Assembly: GCA_045863555.1 (NCBI GenBank)
Contig: BTUU01000009.1
Span: 62,001-126,000 of the forward strand
Reading direction: 5' to 3'
Length of the DNA stretch: 64,000 nucleotides
Origin: JACRLV01 sp045863555
GTDB lineage: Bacteria > Planctomycetota > Phycisphaerae > UBA1845 > Fen-1342
Below the pieces are notes generated by a model. It was not told the DNA's origin and searched no databases. It saw only the letters and a program-made list of their open reading frames with translations. The position numbers were made by a program, and so were the translations under genes. This document shows positions 33,968 through 41,817 of the stretch, one piece after another; position 1 is the stretch's first letter; every line of letters begins with the position of its first letter.

Positions 33968-35058
33968 CTGCGGACGAAACCGACCCTGCCACGACACTCG
34001 GACCGGAGTCCGGAATGTCCGACCTCGAGTTCGAAGCGTATGTCAACCTGCTGACGCGGTTCCTGCGGCTCGGACGCGAGCAGCGGGACGAGATTCGCCG
34101 CGAATTGCAGGCACACCTCCAGGACGCGCTCGATGAGGCCTGCGAGCGCGGCGAAAGCCGGGCGGATGCGATCCGCCGCGTGCTGGAGGATTTTGGCGAC
34201 GCCGCAGAACTCGCCGCGCGATTCAGCAAACTCAACCGAAAGCGAAGGTGGATCATGCATGGAACGTTGACCGCCGCCTGCCTGGCGTTTGCGGCCGTGA
34301 CGACGAGTTTCCTCTTTCCGGCCGCGGGCCCGGCAACGGCCGCGCCGGACCTGTTGCTTCAGGTGCAGACAGCGAACTCGGAAAGACGCGCGATCCCCGG
34401 TCTCACCGCGGCAGGTACCGAAGAAGCAGACCTCGACGAGGTCATTTTCAAGGCGCTGTCGAAGACGATTCCGGAAGTCAATTTCAATGAAGTGCCGCTT
34501 CGCGAGGTCTTCGCCTGGGCACAGCAGATGATGAACATCAATCTGGCCATTCAGTGGCAAAGGCTCATGGATACGGGCATCGATCGGGATCGACCGACCA
34601 CGATCTCCGTCAAGGGCCTCACCATGGAGCGCATCCTCCGTCTGGTGCTCGACGAGGCCGGCGGATCGGATGCGAGACTCGGCTTCGAGGTCCAGGACGG
34701 GATCCTCATGATCTCGACCGCCGAGGACCTCGAACGCCAAATGACGTTTGAGGTCTACGACGTGCGAGATCTCCTCTCCGCCGTCTCCACGGGCTACAAG
34801 GCACCGACTTCGGCACCAACCCGTGCGCCGACCTCGGCTCCGACAAGCGGCCCCGCGTTCGACCTGCTCCAGCTCATCACGAGTTCCGTGAAGCCGGAGA
34901 CGTGGGAAGACAACGGGGGCGTCAGCGGCATCCGGTGGTACAACGGGCTGCTGGTCGTCCGGACCCACGCGGCGGTTCACCGGGACATCAAACAACTGCT
35001 GCACTCGCTGAAGTCGGCGCTGGTCGAGCCGGGCGGCGGATCGAAGGGTGCGCCGTAG
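33964..35058 (+). CDS. HAAS-domain membrane protein fused to a secretin-like (STN) periplasmic domain
   Basis: 364 aa, GTG start overlapping the padR stop. Residues 18-88 are a HAAS/DUF1700-type helical domain (FEAYVNLLTRFLRLGREQRD, LEDFGDAAELAARF), normally cytoplasmic. Residues 97-122 form one membrane helix. The rest is periplasmic: a segment like the STN/secretin N-domain (VNFNEVPLREVFAWAQQM, ITMERIL-like VKGLTMERILRLVL), a planctomycete-style YDVRDLL motif, a repetitive linker APTSAPTRAPTSAPTSGP (residues about 281-298) and a second domain (LLQLITSSVKPETW, GLLVVRTHAAVHRDIKQLL). The joining of HAAS to STN-like domains looks uncommon. A transmembrane link between envelope state and PadR control is a hypothesis. 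Followed by a strong terminator. Confidence 0.78.
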   Translation: MTADETDPATTLGPESGMSDLEFEAYVNLLTRFLRLGREQRDEIRRELQAHLQDALDEACERGESRADAIRRVLEDFGDAAELAARFSKLNRKRRWIMHGTLTAACLAFAAVTTSFLFPAAGPATAAPDLLLQVQTANSERRAIPGLTAAGTEEADLDEVIFKALSKTIPEVNFNEVPLREVFAWAQQMMNINLAIQWQRLMDTGIDRDRPTTISVKGLTMERILRLVLDEAGGSDARLGFEVQDGILMISTAEDLERQMTFEVYDVRDLLSAVSTGYKAPTSAPTRAPTSAPTSGPAFDLLQLITSSVKPETWEDNGGVSGIRWYNGLLVVRTHAAVHRDIKQLLHSLKSALVEPGGGSKGAP

Positions 35059-35086
35059 GCGGAACAACGGATCAACGGGAATTGCG

Positions 35087-35125
35087 GCGGGGCGACGCGC
35101 GAAGGTAAATCGCGCGGCGCCCCGC
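35087..35125 (+). terminator. Terminator of the PadR-HAAS operon
   Basis: Arms GCGGGGCG-A-CGCGCG (35087-35101) and CGCGCG-G-CGCCCCGC (35111-35125) pair along 14 positions with one mismatch, followed by GCGTTTGATC. It lies 28 bases after the HAAS gene stop. Confidence 0.7.
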
Positions 35126-35166
35126 GCGTTTGATCCGGCTCGCGGAGCTTGCGACAATCGGCCGCC

Positions 35167-36147
35167 ATGGCCGCGACGCTGGAGATCGAAAATCTGACGC
35201 TGTCGCTGGTTGGCGGGCGCGGCGAGCCCGTGGACGTCGTCATCGGCGTCGATCTCGCGATCGAACGCGGGCGGACGCACGCGCTGGTGGGCGAATCCGG
35301 CAGCGGGAAGAGTCTGACGTCGCTGGCGGTGCTTGGCCTGCTGCCGCCCGCGATCGAGATCCGTTCGGGCGTCGTCCGGCTGGGCGACGACGATTTGCGG
35401 CGAGCGGGGCCCGCGCGGCTTCGGGGAATTCGCGGCCGGCGGATCGGCGTGGTTTTCCAGGAGCCGATGACCGCGCTGAATCCGCTGCTGCCGATCGGCG
35501 AGCAGATCGCGGAGACGCTGGTTGCGCATGGCCTGATGGGCTGGGCGGCGGCGCGGGCGCGCGCTGTGGAATTGCTGACGCTGGTCGGCATCCCCGCGGC
35601 GGCGGAACGGGCGGGCGAGTACCCGCACCGATTCTCCGGAGGCATGCGGCAGCGTGTCATGATCGCCATCGCGATCGCGTGCGAACCCGAACTGCTGATC
35701 GCCGACGAGCCGACGACGGCGCTCGACGTGACGATGCAGGCGCAGATTCTCGACCTGCTCGGCAAGCTGCGCGATGAACGCGGGCTGGCGCTGCTTTTCA
35801 TCACGCACGATCTCGCCCTGGTCAGCGAGTTTGCGGACGACGTGAGCGTCATGTACGCGGGGAGGATCGTCGAACGCGCCGCGGCGGCGGACCTGTTCGG
35901 GCGGCCGCGGCATCCCTATACGGCAGGGTTGCTGGGTAGCCTGCCTCGCGTGGAAGCTTCGCCCGGCGGGCGATTGCCCGTGATTCCGGGTGATGTCCCG
36001 CGGCCGGAGCAGCGGCCGGCGGGCTGCGCGTTTCATCCGCGCTGCGGCCACCCGGCGCGCGATGAAACCTGCGGTCGCGCCGTGCCTGCCTTTCGACACG
36101 ACGGCGGGCGATGGGTTGCGTGTGCGAAGACGAGCGCGGCCGGGTGA
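35167..36147 (+). CDS. Peptide/nickel-type ABC transporter ATPase (OppD/DppD-like)
   Basis: 326-aa ATPase. Walker A VGESGSGKSL, Q-loop VFQEPMTALNPL, signature FSGGMRQRVMIAIA, Walker B LLIADEPTTALD and switch ITHDLALV are intact. The C-terminal oligopeptide-transporter (oligo_HPY) domain includes GCAFHPRCGHPA with its cysteines, which in relatives can hold an iron-sulfur cluster or metal. No permease, binding protein or OppF partner is adjacent, so it either works with genes elsewhere or is a lone remnant. ATG 35167 is taken; longer openings lack support. Downstream it converges with the zinc-ribbon membrane gene. Confidence 0.9.
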   Translation: MAATLEIENLTLSLVGGRGEPVDVVIGVDLAIERGRTHALVGESGSGKSLTSLAVLGLLPPAIEIRSGVVRLGDDDLRRAGPARLRGIRGRRIGVVFQEPMTALNPLLPIGEQIAETLVAHGLMGWAAARARAVELLTLVGIPAAAERAGEYPHRFSGGMRQRVMIAIAIACEPELLIADEPTTALDVTMQAQILDLLGKLRDERGLALLFITHDLALVSEFADDVSVMYAGRIVERAAAADLFGRPRHPYTAGLLGSLPRVEASPGGRLPVIPGDVPRPEQRPAGCAFHPRCGHPARDETCGRAVPAFRHDGGRWVACAKTSAAG

Positions 36148-36167
36148 CGATTCGCGGCCGAACGGAA

Positions 36168-37559
36168 TCACGGATTTGAATCGGGCGCGGCGTCGAACGT
36201 GAATTCGCCGAAGTCGATCTCGCCGCCCCAGTAGTTCTGAATGTCCACGGATGTCGCCGCAGCCTCGCGACTGGGGATGAGGCGTATTCGCGCCCGGCGC
36301 GGGGCGGGGAGGGGGCAGGACGCGCCGATCGTGAGTTGATTCGTGTTTTCGAGGCGGATCAGCCGCACGAGGCCGAGTGACACGCGTCGACCGTCGTCGA
36401 GTTCGGCGATCAGCTCACTCGCGACCGCGGCGGGCAGACGACTGTCCGCGGTCAACTGAAGTGTCAGTCGCTGCGGGTCGTCCGCCGAGCCGGGTTCGAG
36501 CCTGACCTTTTCGACGACAAGTGCCTGCCGCATCTGTCCATCGAGGACCGGGTTCGTCACCGCTGTGAACGCATCGGGAGATTCGGATTCGACGATCTCG
36601 AATGGTGCACTGAGGCGGCGCTCGTAGATGCGAAGCGGCTTCTCCGATCGGGTTGCTCCCAGACCGGAGACGGAACCCGGGCCGGTGGGGTAGATCTCAA
36701 CCTTGACGTCGCACGTCGCCTCATGCGGACCGGGCGCCAGCGTGAGGGTCTGCAAACCGGACCGGGACGCCCGCGCGTGCGAGCCGCTGATGATCGACGT
36801 GCTCTCGGACCGAGAGGCGTCCGCTTTTCCGTCGATGTGGACATCGGTCGAGGTGACCACGGCCTCGAATCCGGTGTCGGGGCAGGCGCCGGCCGCGACG
36901 ATTTCATACGGGACGGGCCGGCCGGAGAGGACATGCTTTCGCGTGCGCAGCTCGATGCGGACGAGATTGCTCAGGAATCGCTCGGCCTGCTCCTCGGTCG
37001 CGTCGCGGGCCATCATGATTGCGCCGAGGAGGTTGATCGCCCGGTCGGTCAGGCCGGGCGTGGGTGAACCGGTCTGCTGTTCGGAGAGGAGCAGCTCGAC
37101 GAAGTCCGCGCAGTGCTCCTTCGTCAGCGCGCCCGCCAGCCAGCGGCGTTCGAGTTCGCGGACGGCCCGCCCGCGGGCAGGCGGCTGCCCGGATTCCAAG
37201 TCGCCGACGACCCACCAGAGCGGTGCGTGGCGATAGAGGTCGATCGATACGGAGGCGCGGGTGACGGTCAGCGCGGCAAGGCCGGCGAACGCGACCGAAA
37301 GAACGCAGCCGAGCGCGATCAGCCAGGCGCGACGACGGCGCTGGCCGCGGACGATGGCGTGAGTGGCGTTCAGGTCGGCGCCGCACTCGGGACAGCGCGG
37401 CGCAACTGCGCCGGTCAGGTTGTAGTCGCATTTCCGGCAGTGGGGCGTCTCACCCAGGCGTCGAGCGCGAAACCCGAACCACAGGCTGATCGCGGCGGCG
37501 AGGCCGACAGCGGCCGTGATCGCGAGGAGGACTGCGGGGAATATTGTCGAAGCGCCGAT
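36168..37559 (-). CDS. Membrane protein with zinc ribbon; no ordinary start codon (probable ATC start)
   Basis: Reading upstream from the stop at 36168, the frame stays open to a TAA at 37580-37578. It encodes a membrane helix (TIFPAVLLAITAAVGLAAAIS), then FRARRLGETPHCRKCDYNLTG...RCPECGADL (four-cysteine zinc ribbon common in planctomycetes), a second helix (WLIALGCVLSVAFAGLAALTV) and a long beta-rich extracytoplasmic domain. No ATG, GTG or TTG occurs between the stop and the ribbon. A perfect GAGGAG lies 5 bases before ATC 37559-37557, so ATC is the likeliest start (463 aa). A TTG at 37199 would delete the ribbon and helices and is rejected. A single-base sequencing error is possible. Function unknown. 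Confidence 0.7.
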   Translation of the reverse strand: MGASTIFPAVLLAITAAVGLAAAISLWFGFRARRLGETPHCRKCDYNLTGAVAPRCPECGADLNATHAIVRGQRRRRAWLIALGCVLSVAFAGLAALTVTRASVSIDLYRHAPLWWVVGDLESGQPPARGRAVRELERRWLAGALTKEHCADFVELLLSEQQTGSPTPGLTDRAINLLGAIMMARDATEEQAERFLSNLVRIELRTRKHVLSGRPVPYEIVAAGACPDTGFEAVVTSTDVHIDGKADASRSESTSIISGSHARASRSGLQTLTLAPGPHEATCDVKVEIYPTGPGSVSGLGATRSEKPLRIYERRLSAPFEIVESESPDAFTAVTNPVLDGQMRQALVVEKVRLEPGSADDPQRLTLQLTADSRLPAAVASELIAELDDGRRVSLGLVRLIRLENTNQLTIGASCPLPAPRRARIRLIPSREAAATSVDIQNYWGGEIDFGEFTFDAAPDSNP

Positions 37560-37653
37560 GGTTGCTCCTCGATGCGGTTAGCGGGATTATCGCGGGTGCG
37601 ACGGTGGAAATGCAATGTGATCGCGCGAAAACCTCGCTTTTTGACCCGAGCGG

Positions 37654-37681
37654 TTGATCCCGGAATACGTTTGAGTATAAT
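37654..37681 (+). promoter_or_regulatory. Sigma-70 promoter of the small PEP-CTERM gene
   Basis: TTGATC (37654-37659), 16-base spacer, and consensus TATAAT (37676-37681), with ATG 37700 18 bases downstream and GGGGGT as a weak ribosome site. An alternative -35 TTGACC lies at 37641-37646, too far for this -10. Confidence 0.7.
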
Positions 37682-37699
37682 GATTGTGGGGGTATCTTG

Positions 37700-38230
37700 A
37701 TGGCGTCGCGCTGCTCCGGGTTTTCGTGTCTGATCGCCTTGGGGGCTTTCGCGCAGCCTGGCTGGTCGGATTTTCTGGAGCACCGGGCGTCCGTCGATTT
37801 TTCGGCGCGACCATCGCTCGAATGGTCGGTCCCCTCTTTTGTCGCGCGTCACGAATTCGGTCGGAACGACGTGACCGTCCTGGGGTCGGCTGATTTTGCG
37901 ACGGGTGAAACGGCTGAACGAAGCGGCCGACTGCTGAACTGGTCAATTGTGGATGAACTTGATTCAAATGGCCGGCCCGGCGCGGCTGCGGCGATGACTC
38001 CATTTGTCGATCCGGGGCTACCGCCGCCGGGGAATCGGGGTGGAGGTCGAGAAATCGCCCCGGCCGGACCCTCTGCGGGCATTTTTCCAGTGACGATCGA
38101 ACCGGGTTCTTCCTACCCGGGCGGTCCGAACATAACGCCAACAGTGGTTCCGTCGCCGAGTTCGGCGCTCCTGGGCCTGTTTGGACTGGCTGCTGCCGTG
38201 ACCGCTCGCCGCCGCGTTTCGGTTGCGTGA
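37700..38230 (+). CDS. Small exported protein with PEP-CTERM-like tail
   Basis: 176 aa. A short hydrophobic N-terminus (CSGFSCLIALGAFAQPGWS) suggests export. The middle is Gly/Pro-rich without recognised domain (VDPGLPPPGNRGGGREIAPAGP). The C-terminus VVPSPSSALLGLFGLAAAVTARRR has a VPSPSS variant of the PEP motif, a hydrophobic stretch and an Arg cluster, the layout of exosortase sorting signals. TTG 37697 directly precedes the ATG and is discounted. It has its own consensus promoter and diverges from the zinc-ribbon gene. Function unknown; probably matrix or envelope. Confidence 0.65.
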   Translation: MASRCSGFSCLIALGAFAQPGWSDFLEHRASVDFSARPSLEWSVPSFVARHEFGRNDVTVLGSADFATGETAERSGRLLNWSIVDELDSNGRPGAAAAMTPFVDPGLPPPGNRGGGREIAPAGPSAGIFPVTIEPGSSYPGGPNITPTVVPSPSSALLGLFGLAAAVTARRRVSVA

Positions 38231-38245
38231 ACGGCATCTCGTAGT

Positions 38246-39388
38246 TCACTTCCGTTTGTACTCGGCCGCTCCATCGCTGAGCGTGGTCAGTTCCGCACTG
38301 TGCAGGTATTTCCGCGCGTCCAGGTCCTGTTTCAGGTAGAGGTCCCAGAACGCGGTTGTCGCGGCGGAGACGGTTTCGGTGATCACGGCGAGGTCGGTGG
38401 TCGGTTTCTCGCCGAGCATGCGCGACGTCGCCTTGCCGGCGTACGACGAGTGGGTCGCGCCGTCGATGTAGACGAGGTACTTGTCGCCGGGCGGCGCGAA
38501 TTCGAACGGTTCGCGGCGCGATTCCGGCGTTTCGTCGGAGATGGGCGACCGGTCGAGCGAGCCGGCGAAGACCATCATGGGGCGGCGAATGTCGGCCCAC
38601 GAGTCCTTGTCGAATGACCGGTTGGTCGTGCCCTGGCCGGAGATGAGAATTCCGGCGGTGATGCGGTCGTCGACGAGGTTGCGGAGCGGCGACCGGGCGC
38701 GCGGGCCGCGAATTTTCGCCCCAATCGCGATCTGCGTCGTGTATGCGCCCGCGGAATGGCCGGCGAGGCCAATCCGCTTCCGGTCGATGAGGCCGTTGCC
38801 TTCGGCGTCCTTGAGCGCGGGAAGGTGCTCTTCGATCTTGTCGATCGAGTCGAGAATGAGCTTGATGTCGGCGAGGCGGTCGAGCGGTTTGACGGTCTTG
38901 AGCAGGTTCCGCGGATCCTCGCGGATGTCGCTGAGCGACTCGCCCTCCTTCCGCCGGAGCTGGAGCGAGTCGGAGTGCGTCGGGTGAACGACGACGTAGC
39001 CATGGCTCGCCCAGTGATCGGAGAGCTGCGGGAAGGCGGCGGCCGATCCGCCGGCGCCGTGCGAAAAGATGATGAGCGGGAGAAGCTTGTCCTTCGGCGC
39101 TCCCTTCGGATAGCGGATGATCAGCGGGACGCGGCGGCCGCGCGGTTTGTCGAAGATGGAGAACTTGAGGTCGGCGCCGACTTGGTAGGGCCCGGGTTCG
39201 AGCTTGTAGCCGGCCTGGCGATTGAGCTTGTAGTCGCGAGCGGGTTTCGACGCGGGCTGGGAGGCGGCGGGGCGCGTCGAGACGGCCTGTGTCGCCGGGG
39301 CGGAGGCGGGACGGGTTGCGGGCGCGTCCTGCGCGGCGGCGAGCGAGACTGCCAGGGACAGCGCGACGGCGAATTGAAACCGCGTCAT
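38246..39388 (-). CDS. Exported alpha/beta hydrolase (PAF-acetylhydrolase/dienelactone hydrolase-like)
   Basis: 380 aa. Signal peptide (MTRFQFAVALSLAVSLAAAQ) then an Ala/Pro/Thr linker. The hydrolase domain shows LPLIIFSHGAGG (oxyanion loop), the nucleophile GHSAGAY, and further motifs FAGSLDRSPIS (Asp) and GATHSSYAG (His), matching Ser-Asp-His of platelet-activating-factor acetylhydrolase-like enzymes. So it probably acts on an ester in the periplasm. It lies 61 bases downstream of the LpxL-like gene on the same strand and may be co-transcribed, which would fit lipid modification, but that is inference. Confidence 0.82.
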   Translation of the reverse strand: MTRFQFAVALSLAVSLAAAQDAPATRPASAPATQAVSTRPAASQPASKPARDYKLNRQAGYKLEPGPYQVGADLKFSIFDKPRGRRVPLIIRYPKGAPKDKLLPLIIFSHGAGGSAAAFPQLSDHWASHGYVVVHPTHSDSLQLRRKEGESLSDIREDPRNLLKTVKPLDRLADIKLILDSIDKIEEHLPALKDAEGNGLIDRKRIGLAGHSAGAYTTQIAIGAKIRGPRARSPLRNLVDDRITAGILISGQGTTNRSFDKDSWADIRRPMMVFAGSLDRSPISDETPESRREPFEFAPPGDKYLVYIDGATHSSYAGKATSRMLGEKPTTDLAVITETVSAATTAFWDLYLKQDLDARKYLHSAELTTLSDGAAEYKRK

Positions 39389-39449
39389 GGTGGATCCTCG
39401 GACGGGGCCGGTCGTCGGTCCCGCATCGAATTCGCAATTCGGTACGGCC

Positions 39450-40433
39450 TTATTGCCGCCGGCTTGCCCCTGTTTCCCAACGTTCCTGAACCCAGTTGTA
39501 TTGCTCCGGATCGCCGCGGACGAGGGTTTCGAGGCCGTGGTGGGTCCGGAGTGTGATTTTTCGGACCGCGTCCGGATCGTCGTGGAACTCGGCGGCCTTC
39601 ATGACATCCGTCACGACGATTTCAAAGCGGAATCGACGCCCGATTCGCCGCACGCCCGCGACGACGACGTCTGCCTGATGCCGGGCGGCGAGGAGGCCGA
39701 CCGTCGGCGGTACGCGCGTGGGGATGCCGAGGAAGGTCGAGTCGAACCCGCGCGCCCCGGCCGGGTGGTCGGCGACGAGGCCGACGGTTCCGCCTGCATC
39801 GAGGATCTGGGGGACGCGGACCAGCGCGTCGTTGATCGGGATCATCTCGCAGTTCGCGATTTCGCGAACCCGCTGGCGGAGACGATCGAACGCCGGGCTG
39901 GTGTGCGGCCGGTAGACGACGGCCATCTTCAGTCCCTGGGCGCCGAGCAGTACGGGCAGGAGATCGAAGGGGCCGTAGTACGCGGTGACGAGCAGCACTG
40001 CCTGACGGCGGCGCTGGCCGTCGAGCAGCTCTGCGCGCAGGTTTGGATCGAGCAGGCCGCCGAACTGCGCGAGGCGTTCGGGCGTGAGGCGGCCCGGGGC
40101 GAGCATGAGGTCGACGAAGTTCCAGACCCGGTGGAGGAACGAATCACGGGCCATGCGCGGCACATCGACCTCGCGGCCGAACCAGCCGCGGGCTTGGCGC
40201 AGATGAGCTTCGGTCCGCTCACGGAGCGGCGCGAGGGCGTGATAGAGGCCGCGGGCGAGCGGGGCACTGAAGGCATATCCGAAGCGCGGTCCGGCGAAGT
40301 TGACGACGCGGAATAATGCGGCACGGTAGAGATCGGCCGCGCGGACGATCAGGCGTGCCGTCGCATTGCCCGGTCGCGCAGGCGCGGCGTCAGCGGCATC
40401 GTCGCGGGGTTTGCCGGCATGCACGGCCTGCAT
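39450..40433 (-). CDS. LpxL/HtrB-like acyltransferase with altered catalytic motif
   Basis: 327-aa lysophospholipid-acyltransferase-like protein of the lipid A lauroyl/myristoyl transferase family: LVTAYYGPFDLLP stands where active members have H-x4-D/E, GLVADHPAGARGFDSTFLG matches the following conserved blocks, and QYNWVQERW the C-terminal signature. The catalytic His is replaced by Tyr, so activity is doubtful. ATG 40433 has GGAG five bases upstream. Its start is only 11 bases from the divergent DUF5522 gene. Lipid A or another membrane lipid may be the substrate if active. Confidence 0.8.
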   Translation of the reverse strand: MQAVHAGKPRDDAADAAPARPGNATARLIVRAADLYRAALFRVVNFAGPRFGYAFSAPLARGLYHALAPLRERTEAHLRQARGWFGREVDVPRMARDSFLHRVWNFVDLMLAPGRLTPERLAQFGGLLDPNLRAELLDGQRRRQAVLLVTAYYGPFDLLPVLLGAQGLKMAVVYRPHTSPAFDRLRQRVREIANCEMIPINDALVRVPQILDAGGTVGLVADHPAGARGFDSTFLGIPTRVPPTVGLLAARHQADVVVAGVRRIGRRFRFEIVVTDVMKAAEFHDDPDAVRKITLRTHHGLETLVRGDPEQYNWVQERWETGASRRQ

Positions 40434-40444
40434 ACGATCTCCGG

Positions 40445-40660
40445 ATGGCGTCGAATCTCCAGCCCGGCCGCGACTACTACGAGGAGCGCGGCTGCGTCGT
40501 GTTCACCTCTTATTATCACCTGAAACGCGGAAGTTGCTGCGGGTCTGGCTGCCAGCACTGCCCGTACGACGAGGACGGCGCGCCGCGGGCGGAGTTTGCC
40601 GCGGTGCTGGAGCAGCTCGCGCGGGAGCGCGGCGGGGAGCGCGGGCGCGCCGGCGCGTAA
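40445..40660 (+). CDS. DUF5522-family cysteine-rich small protein
   Basis: 71 aa. The core GCVVFTSYYHLKRGSCCGSGCQHCPY contains four cysteines and one histidine in a compact pattern that is the hallmark of the DUF5522 family, probably a metal-binding knuckle. ATG 40445 directly precedes the domain; a longer opening from 40316 overlaps the divergent acyltransferase. Conserved but uncharacterised; a nucleic-acid or protein adapter role is possible. Confidence 0.82.
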   Translation: MASNLQPGRDYYEERGCVVFTSYYHLKRGSCCGSGCQHCPYDEDGAPRAEFAAVLEQLARERGGERGRAGA

Positions 40661-40864
40661 TGTGACGACGGTGCGGAAGCGGCGGGGGCGGGCTGCCGAG
40701 CGGCGCGTTTTCGGGGCGGAAAGTTGAGGCTGGGCGCGGATTTTTCGCGGAATCTCTCAACTGCAATCCCTGCGGGCCCGATAGGACACTTGCGCACTCG
40801 TTCGAGATGATTCGTGTGGATCGCGAGGCGCAGGCGAACAGCGAGCTCAATGGAGAAAGCATCG

Positions 40865-41389
40865 ATGCCTACAAACCGCAGCACTTCGAGGTTCAGCACC
40901 AGCCGCCGCAGCACCAGCAACTGGAACAGCGGCCGCCGCACGACCGGCACGTGGTCCAGCCGCACGACCGGCTCGACCCGTTCGACCGGCACCACCGGCT
41001 CCACGACCTGGACGCCGACGAACACGTACAACCCCGCGAAGTTCAGCAGCACCCGGCAGGAAATCACCGCCAAGATCGGCTCGTTCCGCGCGATCAACCA
41101 GCAGGTGACCGGCGCCGGCCGCGTGACGGCGTTCTCGCCGACGACGGCCAGCAAGTGGATCAACTACGTGAATGACGGCTGCAACGTCTACACGTTCACC
41201 AACAACGACTTCTGCCGCTTCTTCGGCCGCCAGCTCCAGGGCTGCTCGCCGACGCAGGCGTTCCGGACGCTCAAGAACAAGTTCGGCACGGGCATCAAGG
41301 CCGTGACGCGCGGCAAGGGCAACAACTGGCTCATCGCCGCGACCGATCGCGTGACGGCGAAGCCGTTCAGCAGCTACAACTGGAAGTAA
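40865..41389 (+). CDS. Arg/Ser/Thr-rich protein of unknown function
   Basis: 174 aa, not recognised. The first 60 residues are a low-complexity basic tract (SRFSTSRRSTSNWNSGRRTT, then repeats of TGST and TTG), probably disordered and nucleic-acid-binding in character. The C-terminal 110 residues look folded: YNPAKFSSTRQEITAKIG, FSPTTASKWINYVNDGCNVY, FTNNDFCRFFGRQLQGCSP and KNNWLIAATDRVTAKPF-like ends with a conserved-looking basic helix. ATG 40865 has GGAG at 9 bases and is preferred to ATG 40850. Located between two terminators and immediately upstream of the rnpB region. A DNA- or RNA-binding role is a guess. Confidence 0.55.
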   Translation: MPTNRSTSRFSTSRRSTSNWNSGRRTTGTWSSRTTGSTRSTGTTGSTTWTPTNTYNPAKFSSTRQEITAKIGSFRAINQQVTGAGRVTAFSPTTASKWINYVNDGCNVYTFTNNDFCRFFGRQLQGCSPTQAFRTLKNKFGTGIKAVTRGKGNNWLIAATDRVTAKPFSSYNWK

Positions 41390-41462
41390 CCCCTTCCTTG
41401 GAATGGGTTTAGGACGCCGCGGATTGCGGCGCACCGAAAGCAGAGTCACTCGCTGATTCGTC

Positions 41463-41503
41463 ACGCCGCCCGCCGGGTTTTCCCTGCGGGCGGCGTTGCC
41501 TTT
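41463..41503 (+). terminator. Terminator of the 174-aa gene
   Basis: Stem ACGCCGCCCGC (41463-41473) and its complement (41486-41496), 12-base loop, followed by TTGCCTTTGG. A smaller hairpin CGCCGC-GGATT-GCGGCG lies just before it at 41415-41431. Confidence 0.7.
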
Positions 41504-41559
41504 GGAGCTGTGAATCGCCCGGGGTTTGGTTGAACCGGCGGAATGAACCGTCGTTCATA

Positions 41560-41725
41560 TTTGAGTGTGATTTTTCCGGACTCGAAAGCATTGAAGCAGA
41601 AAGGGTTTATAAAAATTCCATTATTCGAGTGGAAATCGCATCGCGAGCCCGCCTAGGAATAGGCAACAAAACTCCTCCTCCTCCTGTAAAGGGGAAGCCA
41701 GCCTCGTGCGGGTTTCCCCTTTTTG
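41560..41725 (+). ncRNA. Candidate small RNA ending in a strong terminator
   Basis: An AT-rich, non-coding stretch (22 of 60 bases G/C in line 41581-41640) runs between two terminators. It ends with ACTCCTCCTCCTCCTG (41671-41685), unpaired and complementary to Shine-Dalgarno sequences, directly followed by a 12-base stem (41688-41699 with 41711-41722) and a TTTTT tail. No ORF fits. Its 5 prime end is a guess; no clear promoter seen. Confidence 0.3.
41688..41725 (+). terminator. Intrinsic terminator preceding rnpB
   Basis: AAAGGGGAAGCC and GGTTTCCCCTTT (41688-41699 / 41711-41722) with an 11-base loop, then TTTTG. No annotated gene ends at it, which supports a small RNA upstream. Confidence 0.7.
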
Positions 41726-41809
41726 ATTGCGCTGCCGGCTACAGCCTCATTAGCGTGCTTCAAAGTGGACCGCGTTCGACGCCGGTGAGGCGGAACCCGG
41801 AGACTCGCG

Positions 41810-41815
41810 TATCAT
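41810..41815 (+). promoter_or_regulatory. Candidate -10 box of rnpB
   Basis: TATCAT at 41810-41815 sits 5-6 bases before the predicted rnpB 5 prime end; no clear -35 box at the right distance. Confidence 0.4.
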
Positions 41816-41817
41816 CC

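Noticed and set aside
37199..37199. TTG 37199 as start of the zinc-ribbon gene
   Set aside because: It would remove the clearly coding zinc ribbon and both helices upstream in the same frame.
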